Shown: positions 44,972 to 54,708 of the stretch, piece after piece | Layout of the letters: each line of letters starts with the position of its first letter | Position numbering within the stretch: the first letter of the stretch is position 1 | Source: Letharia columbiana | Lineage: Eukaryota > Ascomycota > Lecanoromycetes > Lecanorales > Parmeliaceae | Length of the DNA: 64,000 nt | Direction: 5' to 3' | Assembly (NCBI RefSeq): GCF_014066305.1 | Contig: NW_023501043.1 | Location: 930,001-994,000, forward strand | Translations under genes and position numbers: made by a program | The notes under the pieces: model-generated | What the model saw: only the letters and a program-made list of their open reading frames with translations | Database searches by the model: none | What the model was told of the DNA's origin: nothing

Positions 44972-46546
44972 CTAGAGCCTGGGTTCTCTATAGATGACTT
45001 GTGAGGCTTCAGGTCTCCTGCTTGGCCTCTTGCTAACTTGAGACGCTTTCTTGGATTGCCGATTCAAGGAGACTTTAGGTGGAAGATTCGTTTGGGCTCT
45101 GACCGGAGTTCTGTGACTGGAGCTAGTAAACGTACCAACGTCCAGGGCAAGCTCGTCAGCTGACGTCTCAGATTCTGGGTGAGTGGCCTCGTTTGATGAC
45201 AACGACACGAAGCTATCTGTGGATGAAACCAAGCTTGATTGTCCCGGATCTAGCGTCTTGCCGTTCGCCGCAGTTATGAGCTCTTCCCGTTTCTCTTTTG
45301 CCCAGTCCCTGGCGTTTCTCAATGCGCCAGCTCCTTGTCGGAAGGTATCCGTAGCATCGGTCATAGCGAACGACCTGAGCTGGGTCATGCGGTATTCAAT
45401 AGAATTTGTAGGACTTTCGGACGCAGTGGGATGGGTTGTATACATGGTGAGGAGGCCACTATGATGATAGGTTGATGTGATCGTATACATATTGTTGTCG
45501 AATAGCGTCTCCTGACCGATGTATGACCGCAGCTCGTGTACCCCCCGGGCACCCACAGCACCGTCATATAAAGCTTGTAGCTTGCATACGTCTGTAGTCC
45601 CCTTTGGACCTTTCGCCTCCGTGAAGAAGTTGGGCAAGCACGGTGCGGCGGTATTCGTCGACGGCACGATGTAGGGCCCTAGCTCTTCCCGGATCTGCTT
45701 TTTGAATTCCGCGGGACGGCTTCCGTCGTAGAAGTCTGGCTTGGCCTTGGTGATAGAGCCATCGGTCAGGTGTTTGAGGTTTCCGAAGAGAAGGTTCTCC
45801 TGCGAGGGAATGTCGGCGGTGCCAGCAATGATCGGGAATGCTTTGCTCATCACAGTGTTTTCAGTCAAAGCCTGCATGTTCGTTTTTTCAAACTTCCGAA
45901 ACGCTTCACGAGGAAAGCGTGATGGCGAAAGAGAAGGCCGTGGCTGCGCTAGCCTCTCATTTATTTCCTCCCAGTTATCCGGATATACGGAGCCATCGTC
46001 ATCATCATAGTCGTATCCATAAGGATAAATGCCATGATCAATGAGATGCTGCTCGAAGGCAGGGTCATATGCAGAGAATTTCTTCGTCTTCGAGGAAATA
46101 TCCGATTCTCTTCCAGTCTTAGCTCGTTTCCTAGAACCCGATTGACTTGACGACATCGTTCGATTGGAAGGAACGGCGGTTTGGGGTTCTGGATACTGGC
46201 ATACAGTCAGAAGGCAATTTCAAAAGGATTGGATGGAACTTACAGCTCTCAGATTCTCAAGGCTTGGTCCACCGTGTCTTGCGAAGCGCTTGAGCTGTGC
46301 AAGGTCAATGTCTTCCTTGCCAGTCCGATCAGGCGGTAAAGAAGCAGCAGGCCACTCTGTTCTTCGATCAAACTCTCGAAGAGTGCGAGGAGTAAGCCAC
46401 TGCCGTGACAAATTATCCCAAAACCAGCTGGGTGTCCTGTGTCGTTGCTGCTTCTCGAGCTTTCGCCGTTTAGCGACGGGCGGTGGTGAAGAGTCAGTCG
46501 TAGACTCTGCTTCAACATACAGCTGTCGCTTTCGACTGCCGGGCAT
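44972..46546 (-). CDS. PD-(D/E)XK nuclease-like fungal protein (two exons)
   Basis: Start ATG at 46546 (MPGSRKRQLYVEAE). Exon 1 ends at 46244 after L-E-N-L-R-A; intron 46196-46243 (48 nt) has donor GTAAGT, CTGAC branch and CAG acceptor; exon 2 resumes Y-P-E-P-Q-T-A and ends at 44972, giving 508 residues without a break. Exon 1 contains F-W-D-N-L-S and Q-L-K-R-F-A-R-H-G-G-P. Exon 2 has the core K-P-D-F-Y-D-G (Asp about 255), F-F-T-E-A-K-G (Glu 294, Lys 296) and L-Q-A-L-Y-D-G-A. This D...E-x-K plus downstream Q fits the PD-(D/E)XK fold. The family is frequent and multicopy in Pezizomycotina; function is not established, nuclease activity is inferred from the motif. A Ser/Thr- and Lys-rich tail ends the protein. 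It is divergent from the kinase gene at 46818. Confidence 0.8.
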
Positions 46547-46817
46547 TGGAGTTTTCTCTAAAGGCAATGAATCTCAGACTTATGACACGTCTTTTTCCAG
46601 TGGATGATGGACAATCAAGAACGAGATGCAGATAGCGCGCGTCTCCGACAGCCACGCTAGCGTATGAGTCATTTCGCCAATCAATGGAGTGACTGCTGCC
46701 TGGAAAACGCTGTATGCGCCGGATAACCACCCAGACCTTTTGATTGCTCGAAATAATAGTGTGGGCACCTTGTGCACTGCAGCTTCAAGCCTGCACCCAC
46801 GTCTACCGGATTCACAA
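46547..46817. promoter_or_regulatory. Shared intergenic region of two divergent genes
   Basis: 271 bp separate the start codons of the PD-(D/E)XK-like gene (minus) and the casein-kinase-like gene (plus), so both promoters must lie here or overlap. I see no recognisable regulatory motif and no repeat. Confidence 0.4.
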
Positions 46818-48027
46818 ATGGGGAACTTGGTGAGTAGGTTGTGCTCTTCGATCTTGCCTCTCACCTATCCCTGACAAGACATTGCCACGATGTACTGACA
46901 CCTCATCAGGATTTATGTATCGCCAGTAAATGTCGGCTGCAAAGGAGGATCGGTGGGGGCAGCTTCGGCACTGTGTACATGGGTAACAGATGCGGATAGC
47001 CCAAGCCACTTCTTGAGGCTCATCACACGCAAGGAACCAACATCGATACCGGTGAAGACGTCGCTATCAAACTCGAACACGTATCTATCGATCCCTCCTT
47101 ACTGGAAGGCGAAGCCGATACCTATCGATCCTTTTTCTGACGGTGTCGGTATTCCACGAGTCCACGCTTATGAGACGGAGTGTGAATACAATACTATGGT
47201 GTTTGATCTTCTGGGGCCGAGTCTGGAAGACCTTTTCAACTTCTGCGGTCGCAAGTTCTCTCTCAAGACTGTGTTGATCCTCGTCGACCAGCTCATTCGT
47301 CGTCTCGAATATATCCATTCCAAGAGCGTCATTCATCGAGACATCAAACCCGAGAACTTCTTGATGGGTGTGGGGAAGCAGGGGAATCGGGTTTATGTGA
47401 CGGATTTGGGCCTCGCCACGGAACGCCTTACTGCTCAGATCAACGCCGGTCGTGCCCGGAATCCACATTTAATTGGCACGGCCCGTTTTGCCAGCATCAA
47501 CGGTCATTTAGGTGTTGGTAAGTGTGATATCCTCGGTTCTTGCTGCGTAAAGACTAACGCCTAGTCAAGTGCAACATTGCTGCGATGATTTGGAATCCCT
47601 CGGGTACATGCTTCTCTACTTCCTCCGGGGCTCTCTCCCATGGCAAGGTCTCATGGCCACAGATCAGACGCAAAAGGAAGAACTTATCTTGGAGGAAAAG
47701 AGAAGGATCAATACAGAGGATCTGTACGCGGATCTCCCTCAGGAATTTGCGGTTTATTTCGACTACATCCGTTCTCTTGATTTTGACGAGAAACCGAAAT
47801 ATTCCAATCTACGCAAAATCTTCCGTGATCTCTTCGTGCGCGAGGGCTTCGATTATGATCATGTGTATGATTGGACCATCCTCGAATATCTGAGAAGGAA
47901 TTGTAAGGCGAGATGCCTTACCGGAGGGAGGTTCAGAAGGGAGCTTATCGGGGTTGACAAAGCAATAGCTATAAGGTCACGGCAGATCGGTATGGATACA
48001 AAGAGACAACGTGCTCGGCTTAGCTGA
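46818..48027 (+). pseudogene. Casein kinase I-like Ser/Thr kinase, one-base frameshift
   Basis: Four exons are readable. ATG 46818 (MGNL), intron 46830-46909, exon [13 protein letters not shown] (glycine loop), intron 46983-47033, exon [16 protein letters not shown] (catalytic Lys), [10 protein letters not shown] (catalytic loop), V-T-D-L-G-L-A (DFG position), G-T-A-R-F-A-S-I-N, intron 47518-47569. The last exon has D-D-L-E-S-L-G-Y-M-L-L-Y-F-L-R-G and ends at 48027. One extra T in a T5 run at 47132-47136 breaks the frame just after Y-R-S; everything else is open. It could be a sequencing error in an otherwise functional kinase or a young pseudogene. The basic C-terminal tail after residue ~330 is shorter than in housekeeping CK1, so this is probably an accessory paralogue. 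Confidence 0.75.
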
Positions 48028-48681
48028 AAGCTGCATCGATCACTGAAAGACTTTGGATGAATGACACCGGTCCAATCCCAACTCTTAATCCATCCCAGCT
48101 TTCCACAATCCAGTTTCTCTACGCTCCTCCACCGCCGGTCACCCACTAGGCAAATAGTGGCGGCCTGGTTGCCAGTGGGTTTATGTTGGGAGAAGATCCT
48201 TCGTGGCCGGCGATGTGGTTAATCGCACGATGCCATCTACTCTGAGGAAAGATTCATACGCCGTTCATTTCGGTCTTTAACCAGTACCGAAAGGCCCTTG
48301 ATTAGGCTAAGATGTTGGAACAGAACGGGTGCGCTCATGAGACAAGTACTGAGATTGCTGAGTCGCTCAGCGCGATCAGGGTTTCCTATTGGTGTCAGAT
48401 CGATAACTTCTTGACTGCACTCGATTGCCTGCGTAAGATCTTCTCACTTCCCTTCTCTTTGATATGTCATATCTATAGGCGCAATGAGAACATTATATTT
48501 GAAGGGATCCGCATGCGAAAGCTGATATCATTAGGACATACTGTTGCCGCTGTGATCTATCTGACTTAAAGCCGTTTTCAGAGCTTAGCAGCAGGGTCAC
48601 GTATAACATGTATCGATCCACTGATCACGATCACAAAGATTGTGTGTTAAAGAGGTTGTGAATCAACAGGAAAGGCAGAAA

Positions 48682-49140
48682 ATGCCTTACGCAGCAAAAG
48701 CAAAAGCGCAGCAGTTTACCAGAAGGAAACCAAACTTAATGAAAAAGGCAGATCAGCTAGCGCGATTATGTCACGCAGACGTTGCATTGATTATCCGCAG
48801 AAATGGAAGGTATTATACTTATCGATCGACTAGTTAAGAATAGTGGTCTCCCAGCATGACAGAAATCGTACGTATGAACCCGATGTATCGATATATGAGC
48901 TAATTCGAGCTTAGGAAGCCTCGTACCCGTTACCTGTCAATCTACTGTCCAAAGACTTTGATTACACCATTCGTGAGATTCCGCATAACTCAAAGGTGGA
49001 GGACCTGTCGAATGAGAGGTCTGGTTCAGTCGAGACTTCGGAAGGCACATGAATGTTGAGGGATCTGATGTCGCACCGCATGAATTTAGCAGTATGTGTA
49101 ATGCTATACGGTAGCGACGTTGAGGAAGATGAGACAACAA
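48682..49140 (+). pseudogene. MADS-box-like (SRF-type) gene relic, copy A
   Basis: ATG 48682 opens 51 codons: F-T-R-R-K-P-N-L-M-K-K-A-D-Q-L-A, then L-C-H-A-D-V-A-L-I-I-R-R-N-G-R-Y-Y-T-Y. This matches the second helix and first strand of a MADS domain (basic R-R-K-x-x-L-x-K-K-A, then L-C-x-x-D-V-A-x-I-I). After TAA at 48837 homology continues as *-E-*-W-S-P-S-M-T-E-I-V, where other copies show D-H-E-Q-W-P-P-S-M-T. The downstream half matches 4385-4750 and 55290-55565. The intact protein would be a short DNA-binding factor. Stops are C-to-T or G-to-A. Confidence 0.6.
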
Positions 49141-49142
49141 TG

Positions 49143-49610
49143 TCACCGAAATTCCCTATCTGTGCTTGCTTTCGTAATGGTCTTTAAATGTTTTGACTTA
49201 CCCTTCCCTATCGTGTTGTACTTCTCTGCCGAGCTCGAGCCATTACTGACTGGCTTCTCTTTTCCAGTCTTTATAGCTTCCCGCACTTTATGCCTTGTTT
49301 CCGTCTTCGCTAGTTTCTCCCTCAATTCTCCTTCACGCTCCCTTCTCTCCATAATCTTCTTGCGAAACTCGTCAATAATCTGGCTCTGCTCCATCTGCTT
49401 CAACAGATTCCCTTCCAACATTTCGGACTTCTCCACTTTCTCTTCATCTCCTTGGCACACCGCCTTTGCGACTTCTTCGGACGCTTTTTGGCATTGCTTA
49501 TAAAGGTCCTGGACTTCCACTTTTGTCAGAGTTGGGAAAGAGAGATCGTCGACGGAAAGGAACATCAAAGACGGGCGTGGAAGACAGCTAAGATTGATGG
49601 CAAAAAGCAT
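49143..49610 (-). CDS. Small coiled-coil protein, unknown function
   Basis: ATG 49610 to stop 49143, 155 residues. After a hydrophobic N-terminus (possible but weak signal segment) the rest is charged and heptad-like: V-E-V-Q-D-L-Y-K-Q-C-Q-K-A-S-E-E-V and E-R-R-E-R-E-G-E-L-R-E-K-L-A-K, ending Lys-rich. No domain is recognised. It abuts the MADS-like relic and lies next to an NLR-type TPR fragment, so it may be the truncated tail of a larger gene. Confidence 0.45.
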   Translation of the reverse strand: MLFAINLSCLPRPSLMFLSVDDLSFPTLTKVEVQDLYKQCQKASEEVAKAVCQGDEEKVEKSEMLEGNLLKQMEQSQIIDEFRKKIMERREREGELREKLAKTETRHKVREAIKTGKEKPVSNGSSSAEKYNTIGKGKSKHLKTITKASTDREFR

Positions 49611-49721
49611 AATAGACCAAAGATATCTTAAAACAAATACCGAGCAGAGACCTCATTAGAGATTACGGCTCTAATTGGGTGTTTAAAAGGATTGTTTGGG
49701 CTAGACAGATACTGACTCTCC

Positions 49722-50100
49722 TCATATCTTTTGAATGCTGCTCAAATTGCGACTAATCAACTTCGTCGTTGGATGACTTAATCCTCTAAGCTTCTTATAA
49801 CCCGTTAATGCTCGCAGATACATCTTCTCGGCCTCTGCCAGGTTGCCCTGATCTGCATAAAGATTGTCCAAATTGTTGACGGTATCGAGTGTGGATGTAT
49901 GCTCCGGGGCCCATGCTTTCTCGTATCCATCCAACGCTCGTCGATACATCGTCTCCGCCAACGCTAATCTGTTCTGATTACTAAAAACATGCCCAGGTAA
50001 TGGTAAGCAGTGTAGGACTCCTCCCTGGTTTCCAATTCCGGCTTTGAAAGAGCATGGATATAGAACGCCGGTTAGAGGTTTGTTGGAACCTTTATGGCGC
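49722..50100 (-). pseudogene. TPR-repeat fragment of an NLR/patatin-type protein
   Basis: On the minus strand: E-S-Y-T-A-Y-H-Y-L-G, a frameshift near 49990, then L-A-E-T-M-Y-R-R-A-L-D-G-Y-E-K, H-T-S-T-L-D-T-V-N-N-L, Y-A-D-Q-G-N-L-A-E-A-E-K-M-Y and R-A-L-T-G-Y-K-K, ending at 49722. These are kinesin-light-chain type TPRs (42-residue period), typical of the C-terminal sensor part of fungal NB-ARC/NACHT-TPR proteins. The upstream part is cut off by an R1 repeat starting at 50105. Confidence 0.75.
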
Positions 50101-50104
50101 GTAA

Positions 50105-50379
50105 TGTGGGCTTTCAGATATAAAAAGAATTTCTAAACTAAGTCTTATAGATATTTATAGGCAAGGAATTCAGATATCGCTCATCAAAGACCGCTCATCA
50201 AATTTACTCGACAGCCCCATCAGCCCTAATAAGAAAGAACGGTTATGAATTTAATTCATAGGCCTTTACTCGTAGAAAATAAAAAAGTTATTCTAAAATC
50301 AAATAATGTGTACCTGTTTTTTGATTAGGGTTGTCCGGCTGTCGAGCGATCTTTGGTGAGCGAACTTTGGTAAGCGATA
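50105..50379 (+). repeat. R1 copy, left part (split by two transposons)
   Basis: It contains the cctttactcgt end, a second partial unit and gcgata, where the TA-element starts. The sequence resumes at 52756-52774 (attgaattccttgccttt) and again at 54225 (tttaaatatctataag), reproducing the uninterrupted R1 order gcgatatttgaattccttgcctttaaatatc in three pieces. Confidence 0.8.
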
Positions 50380-51297
50380 CTCCGTTTCCACCCCCATTTA
50401 CACGTTACCCCCATTTGCACGCTCTAAAATCCGATAAATCCGACGCAACACCAAAATACCTACCTTTTATTAAATTAATATAATAATAATAATATTTTAT
50501 TTCTATTAAGACTTTATATTAAAGAATTTTAACTATTATTTATTAAATTTAATTAATCTATTATATTTTAAAAAAATTATTACTTTCTCTTTCTTTATCT
50601 CTTCTTCTATTAGCTCTTATATTTCTTCTATATCTTATTATATTAAAATCTCTAATATAATCTTTAATAAAGCTCGTTATTATAGTAAATAATATTATAT
50701 TTATTTCGCTATTAGTATAATAATAATATAAAGTTTAATAAAAGTAATATATTTTATATAAGAGATATAAAAGATATAATAATCTTTCTTAATATTACTT
50801 AATTACTTTTAAATAGATTTAAATTAAAACTTATTCTTTATCTTAATATATTTATTTATATTAGATTTTATTCTTTTCTAATTACTTTAAATTAATAAAT
50901 TATTAATAGTTATTTAAAGTAATAACTTATTAATTAATATTAAATATATACTTTATTTTTATTCTTAATAGTATTTAATTTATATTTAATTTTTAATTTA
51001 TAAAATTAATTTATTAATCTAATTTATATATTAATAATATTAAGAGTTTAAATATAAAGTTATTTATAATATTATATTAAAGTTTAAAATAAAAATATCT
51101 ATTATATTAAAATCTTTAAATCTATTAAATAATAATTATAATATTATAATATTAGCTATTATAATAAAAATATAATAAAAAACTATTTAAATCTTATAGT
51201 ATTAGCTATTATAATAGAATATATTAATAGATTATTTAAATAGATATTAGTGGTAGCTATAGTAATGGTGGCTACCTATATCGAATTTGTCGAATTT

Positions 51298-51463
51298 TGT
51301 TACGAGCGTACCCTTGACACACCACTCAGCCCTATGGCTAGCGGGCCTTGGCGGAGGCATCCCCTACTATATCATGCCTCCTTCCCACATACATAGTTCG
51401 GTAGCCTTATTATCCTAGTTCTACCTCACCCATACTGGTATCGTACCTATGCTGGTCCTGACA
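51298..51463 (+). repeat. 5' LTR (166 bp)
   Basis: Starts TGTTACGAGCG, ends CCTGACA; only a base or two different from 52539-52704. Confidence 0.9.
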
Positions 51464-51972
51464 TTATAATAAGGCTCCTTCGTACACCCGGCGAAGAGAA
51501 ACACATACGGGCCAATCAACGCACACTCACGCCCATTCGGATTAGCGGACGAATGGTTAATAAACAAACGCGCTGGCAAGGGCTTTGTCAAGATACTAAC
51601 TTGAGACCAAGACACCACGACCGGTTGAGGTCAAGACAGGAACTTGAGGTATCGTATCCTTAGGTCAGCCCACCAAACGGGTAATTCGTTTCGGCATGAC
51701 GGAACGGCCTCTGGACAGCAGGAGGGATAAAGCACCGCTGGACCATTCGTAGGATTAGCGAATCGAAAAGAACTCATCAAACCAACCCACCACAGTGAGC
51801 CTGCTACAATGGCGACGGGAACAGACCCGGCAACACGATTACGATCCGACCTCTTCACTGAGCATGTCGACAACACACATAGTGAGCCTGCTACCAAATG
51901 GCATTCAACACATTCGATTCTTTCCCTACCTCCCTACCACACCTACGAATCGATAAAAGGATGGAATGGAGG

Positions 51973-52178
51973 ATGGACTTGATGGCAAGAGCATGGGAGA
52001 CACAGGGCAAATCTACAGTGAAGCTCCCAGGCCAGGCTGCCAACAGGTGTTGGAGAATGACACATGCATGCGTTGGATTTTCTTCAATTCTACCGATGGA
52101 CTTGATGGCAAGAGCATGGGAGACGCAGGGCAAATCTACAGTGAAGCTCCCAGGCCAGGCTGCCAGTAGGTGTTGAAA
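51973..52178 (+). repeat. ~80-bp direct duplication inside the TRIM-like element
   Basis: ggacttgatggcaagagcat...ctgccaacaggtgttg is repeated 124 bp downstream with two or three changes. Both copies stay in one frame (M-D-L-M-A-R-A-W-E-T-Q-G-K-S-T), which may be vestigial gag coding. Confidence 0.75.
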
Positions 52179-52538
52179 GCGAAAAAAAAAGTGGAGGACT
52201 ATGACAAGCAGACTGGGCAAGGAGAAGAATTCGGAGAATCTTGCTGGCACGCAGGCAAGATATAACCAATATCTCCAGGATCTCTAAAGGACATGGCAGG
52301 CATGGCAGGCATGGCAGGCATGGAACAGTCAAGACCAGCATGCGATCCGGCAAAACCTCGGACATGGTGTTTTTGAACGAATTGAAACCATCCGATGTTT
52401 GACTGCTACACCTTGGCAAATCCTCTCCGGTCGAGGTCTGCAGGGACTATGGATGTTTGGAGATATAAGGCAAGCAATGGGCCTGCATCTCCGGTCTACC
52501 AGCCATGGGGGCCATGGCTATTTGAGAGGGGGGGGTAG

Positions 52539-52704
52539 TGTTACGAGCGTACCCTTGACACACCACTCAGCCCTATGGCTAGCGGGCCTTGGCGGAGGCA
52601 TCCCCTACTATATCATGCCTCCTTCCTACATACATAGTTCGGTAGCCTTATTATCCTAGTTCTACCTCACCCATACTGGTATCGTACCTATGCTGGTCCT
52701 GACA
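52539..52704 (+). repeat. 3' LTR (166 bp)
   Basis: Partner of 51298-51463, preceded by a purine-rich tract. Confidence 0.9.
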
Positions 52705-52774
52705 AATTTAAGAGCGTGCAAATGGGGGTAACGTGCAAATGGGGGTGGAAACGAGTATTGAATTCCTTGCCTTT

Positions 52775-54224
52775 CACCAGGTGTCGACAGAAGTCTGAAA
52801 CCCGAGGTTTACCCGGCTACTGCGCGCTTCCCCACCAAAACAAATAATCATATTCTTGACTACTCTTAAGAATCGATATTACATTATGAAAGTACCTTAT
52901 ACTCCTACACGTAATCCTCCTCTAGCCAATCACGAAGCTATCACTCGTCGTAAGGCCAAATTCTTTAAAGCCTTTGACTCCCGAGCCCCCGGTCGATTGC
53001 TTCAAGACGTATGTTATGACAAGGGAATCGAATACAGTACAGGCAAAACATGGCTACGAAGACGAAGAATACAGGGATCTCCTAGCACAAGACGTTCCGG
53101 AAAGCATCGCCCTGGACGTACTCCGAAGATTCCCACAGAACCCTTGCAGAAAATGGTCGATCCAGCGGAGAATCCTGTACGCAGAGAGCCATTTCTTGTC
53201 CAATTGGAACATTTCGGAGTCAATACAAGCGAACGTACCCTTCAACGATCACTACGAGCTCGGACCAATGACGCTCAGCTATACAAATGTGCTCAGGTTA
53301 AAACAATTAGCGAGTCAAATTTGAAACAGCGACGGGAATACGGTGCACGGAATCTCGGACAAACAGTGGAGGATCTTTGGCAATACGTGGTGTTTACGGA
53401 TGAGGCTCATTATTCTCGTAATGCAATACCGCAAGACCGTGTGTTACGAGAACGGGGTACTCGATATGACGTTAAGAACCTTCAAGAATTGCCTAATCTC
53501 GAACCATGCTCCGTTCATGTTTCGGGGAGTATCTCCTGGCACCACAAAGAGATTACTATCTACCATGACGAGAACGACCCCCCCGATGTGAAGATTCCGA
53601 AGCCTCGCAAGCCCATAAGACGTCCCAAACGTGAAACCACTCCAGAATACGAGCAACGTGTCGAGGATTGGAAAGAATCGCTACCACACGACCCGGAAAT
53701 CAAAGAATCGGGCAATTCAATGACTCAGAACTACTATGTCGATAAGCTTCTACCAGGCCATATCGAGAAGGTACATCACTTACGTACGCAATTCGGCCGA
53801 GGTATTTTAATGGAGGATGGTGATGGAAGTCATGGCAAGAAATCTGGACCAGTCGGACGTGCTAATCAACTACGTGAGGCCAATTGGATTGAAACACTTG
53901 AGCACCCTGCCCAATCACACGACTTGAACCCGAAAGAGGGCATTTGGAATATGCACAAGGCCAGAGTTCATCGCCGCAGACGTCGAAACAACTTGACGGA
54001 GTTGATACAGGTTATTTTCGAGGAATTTAAGGAGATTATCATGTATGAGGTCCGGGCTCGTATCGCTTGAAATGCCTTGGCGATATCGACAGCTAGTAGA
54101 AACAGGTGGTAAACGTATTGAATTATTATTATGGTGATATTGTGGTGGAATATGTACATTAGATTCTCAGCTTTCTCAGTAGCCGGGTAAACCCCGGGTT
54201 TCAGAGTTCTGTCGACACCTGGTG
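52775..54224 (+). mobile_element. Tc1/mariner-like transposon, apparently intact (1450 bp)
   Basis: TIR CACCAGGTGTCGACAG at both ends, continuing imperfectly for ~50 bp (accggct / agccgggtaaac). It interrupts R1 between gccTTT and TTTaaat, so the flanking duplication is TTT (52772-52774, 54225-54227) rather than TA. It encodes one uninterrupted transposase. A 260-bp deletion derivative with the same ends lies at 31006-31265. Confidence 0.9.
52886..54070 (+). CDS. Tc1/mariner-superfamily DDE transposase
   Basis: ATG 52886 (MKVPYTPTRNPPLANHEA) to TGA 54068-54070, 394 residues, no stop or shift. The N-terminal third has helix-turn-helix character (L-L-Q-D-V-C-Y-D-K-G-I-E-Y-S then T-W-L-R-R-R-R). 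The catalytic triad is visible: V-V-F-T-D-E-A-H-Y-S, L-M-E-D-G-D-G-S-H-G and S-H-D-L-N-P-K-E-G-I-W-N. The second Asp and the Glu are about 39 residues apart, longer than the classic 34. In most relatives the last motif is SPDLNPIEG; here Pro is His and Ile is Lys, which may reduce activity. It cuts and pastes the element in which it lies. The C-terminus is Arg-rich. Confidence 0.9.
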   Translation: MKVPYTPTRNPPLANHEAITRRKAKFFKAFDSRAPGRLLQDVCYDKGIEYSTGKTWLRRRRIQGSPSTRRSGKHRPGRTPKIPTEPLQKMVDPAENPVRREPFLVQLEHFGVNTSERTLQRSLRARTNDAQLYKCAQVKTISESNLKQRREYGARNLGQTVEDLWQYVVFTDEAHYSRNAIPQDRVLRERGTRYDVKNLQELPNLEPCSVHVSGSISWHHKEITIYHDENDPPDVKIPKPRKPIRRPKRETTPEYEQRVEDWKESLPHDPEIKESGNSMTQNYYVDKLLPGHIEKVHHLRTQFGRGILMEDGDGSHGKKSGPVGRANQLREANWIETLEHPAQSHDLNPKEGIWNMHKARVHRRRRRNNLTELIQVIFEEFKEIIMYEVRARIA

Positions 54225-54545
54225 TTTAAATATCTATAAGACTAAATTTAGTAATTCTTTTTTTATCTAAAAGCCTATACTATCTTCTATAATTTAAAAG
54301 AAAAATCTTAAAGTTTTAATAGAAAACAAAAAAGTTATTCTAAAATTAAATAATATGCATCTGTTTTTTGATTAGGGCTGTCGAGGGAACTTTGGTGAGC
54401 GATATTTGAACTCCTTGCGCTTTAATAATTATAAGACTAAATTTAAAAATTCTTTCTTTATCTAAAAGTCCATATTTCGATCTATAATTTAAAAAAAAAT
54501 CTCAAAATTTTAATAGAAAATAAAAAATTTATCCTATGTGTTAAT
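54225..54545 (+). repeat. R1 copy, right part
   Basis: Continuation of the R1 copy from 50379/52774 with attagggctgtcgag and gcgatatttgaactcc motifs, ending near 54545. Confidence 0.75.
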
Positions 54546-54576
54546 AATGTAACGTTCATGATCGGATAACGAGAAT

Positions 54577-54708
54577 TTGCCTCAGTCCCTCAGAACGTGC
54601 CAAGATCGCTAAGCCCCTTCGGGTTAGCGCCTTCTGCTTACTACGGAACCTGAAGGAAGCACCCCGAAGGGGCTTAGCGATCTTGGCAGGTCTGAGGGAC
54701 TGAGGCAA
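54577..54708. repeat. Foldback element (132 bp)
   Basis: Arms ttgcctcagtccctcaga and ctgagggactgaggcaa, extended inward by tgccaagatcgctaagcccc / ggggcttagcgatcttggca, total stem about 45 bp with a ~40-nt loop. GC-rich and unmutated. No clear flanking duplication. Confidence 0.75.

Larger units (their letters stand above)
51298..52704 (+). mobile_element. Miniature LTR retrotransposon (TRIM-like), complete
   Basis: Two 166-bp LTRs (51298-51463, 52539-52704) begin TGTTACGAGCGTACCC and end GGTCCTGACA and are nearly identical. A perfect 5-bp target duplication AATTT flanks the element (51293-51297, 52705-52709). A purine tract (gagaggggggggtag) precedes the right LTR. The 1.08-kb interior has only short frames, e.g. 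ATG-GCG-ACG-GGA-ACA at about 51808, a possible gag start. No reverse transcriptase, so it depends on a partner element. Confidence 0.9.
50380..52755. mobile_element. TA-flanked DNA transposon with nested LTR element
   Basis: TIRs of about 46 bp: CTCCGTTTCCACCCCCATTT at the left and, reversed, CTCGTTTCCACCCCCATTTG at the right. Each contains CCCCCATTTGCACG-type subrepeats twice, likely transposase-binding sites. TA lies at 50378-50379 and 52756-52757. Interior 50460-51290 is AT-rich and RIP-damaged; no transposase can be read. The 1.4-kb LTR element sits near the right end. Confidence 0.8.
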
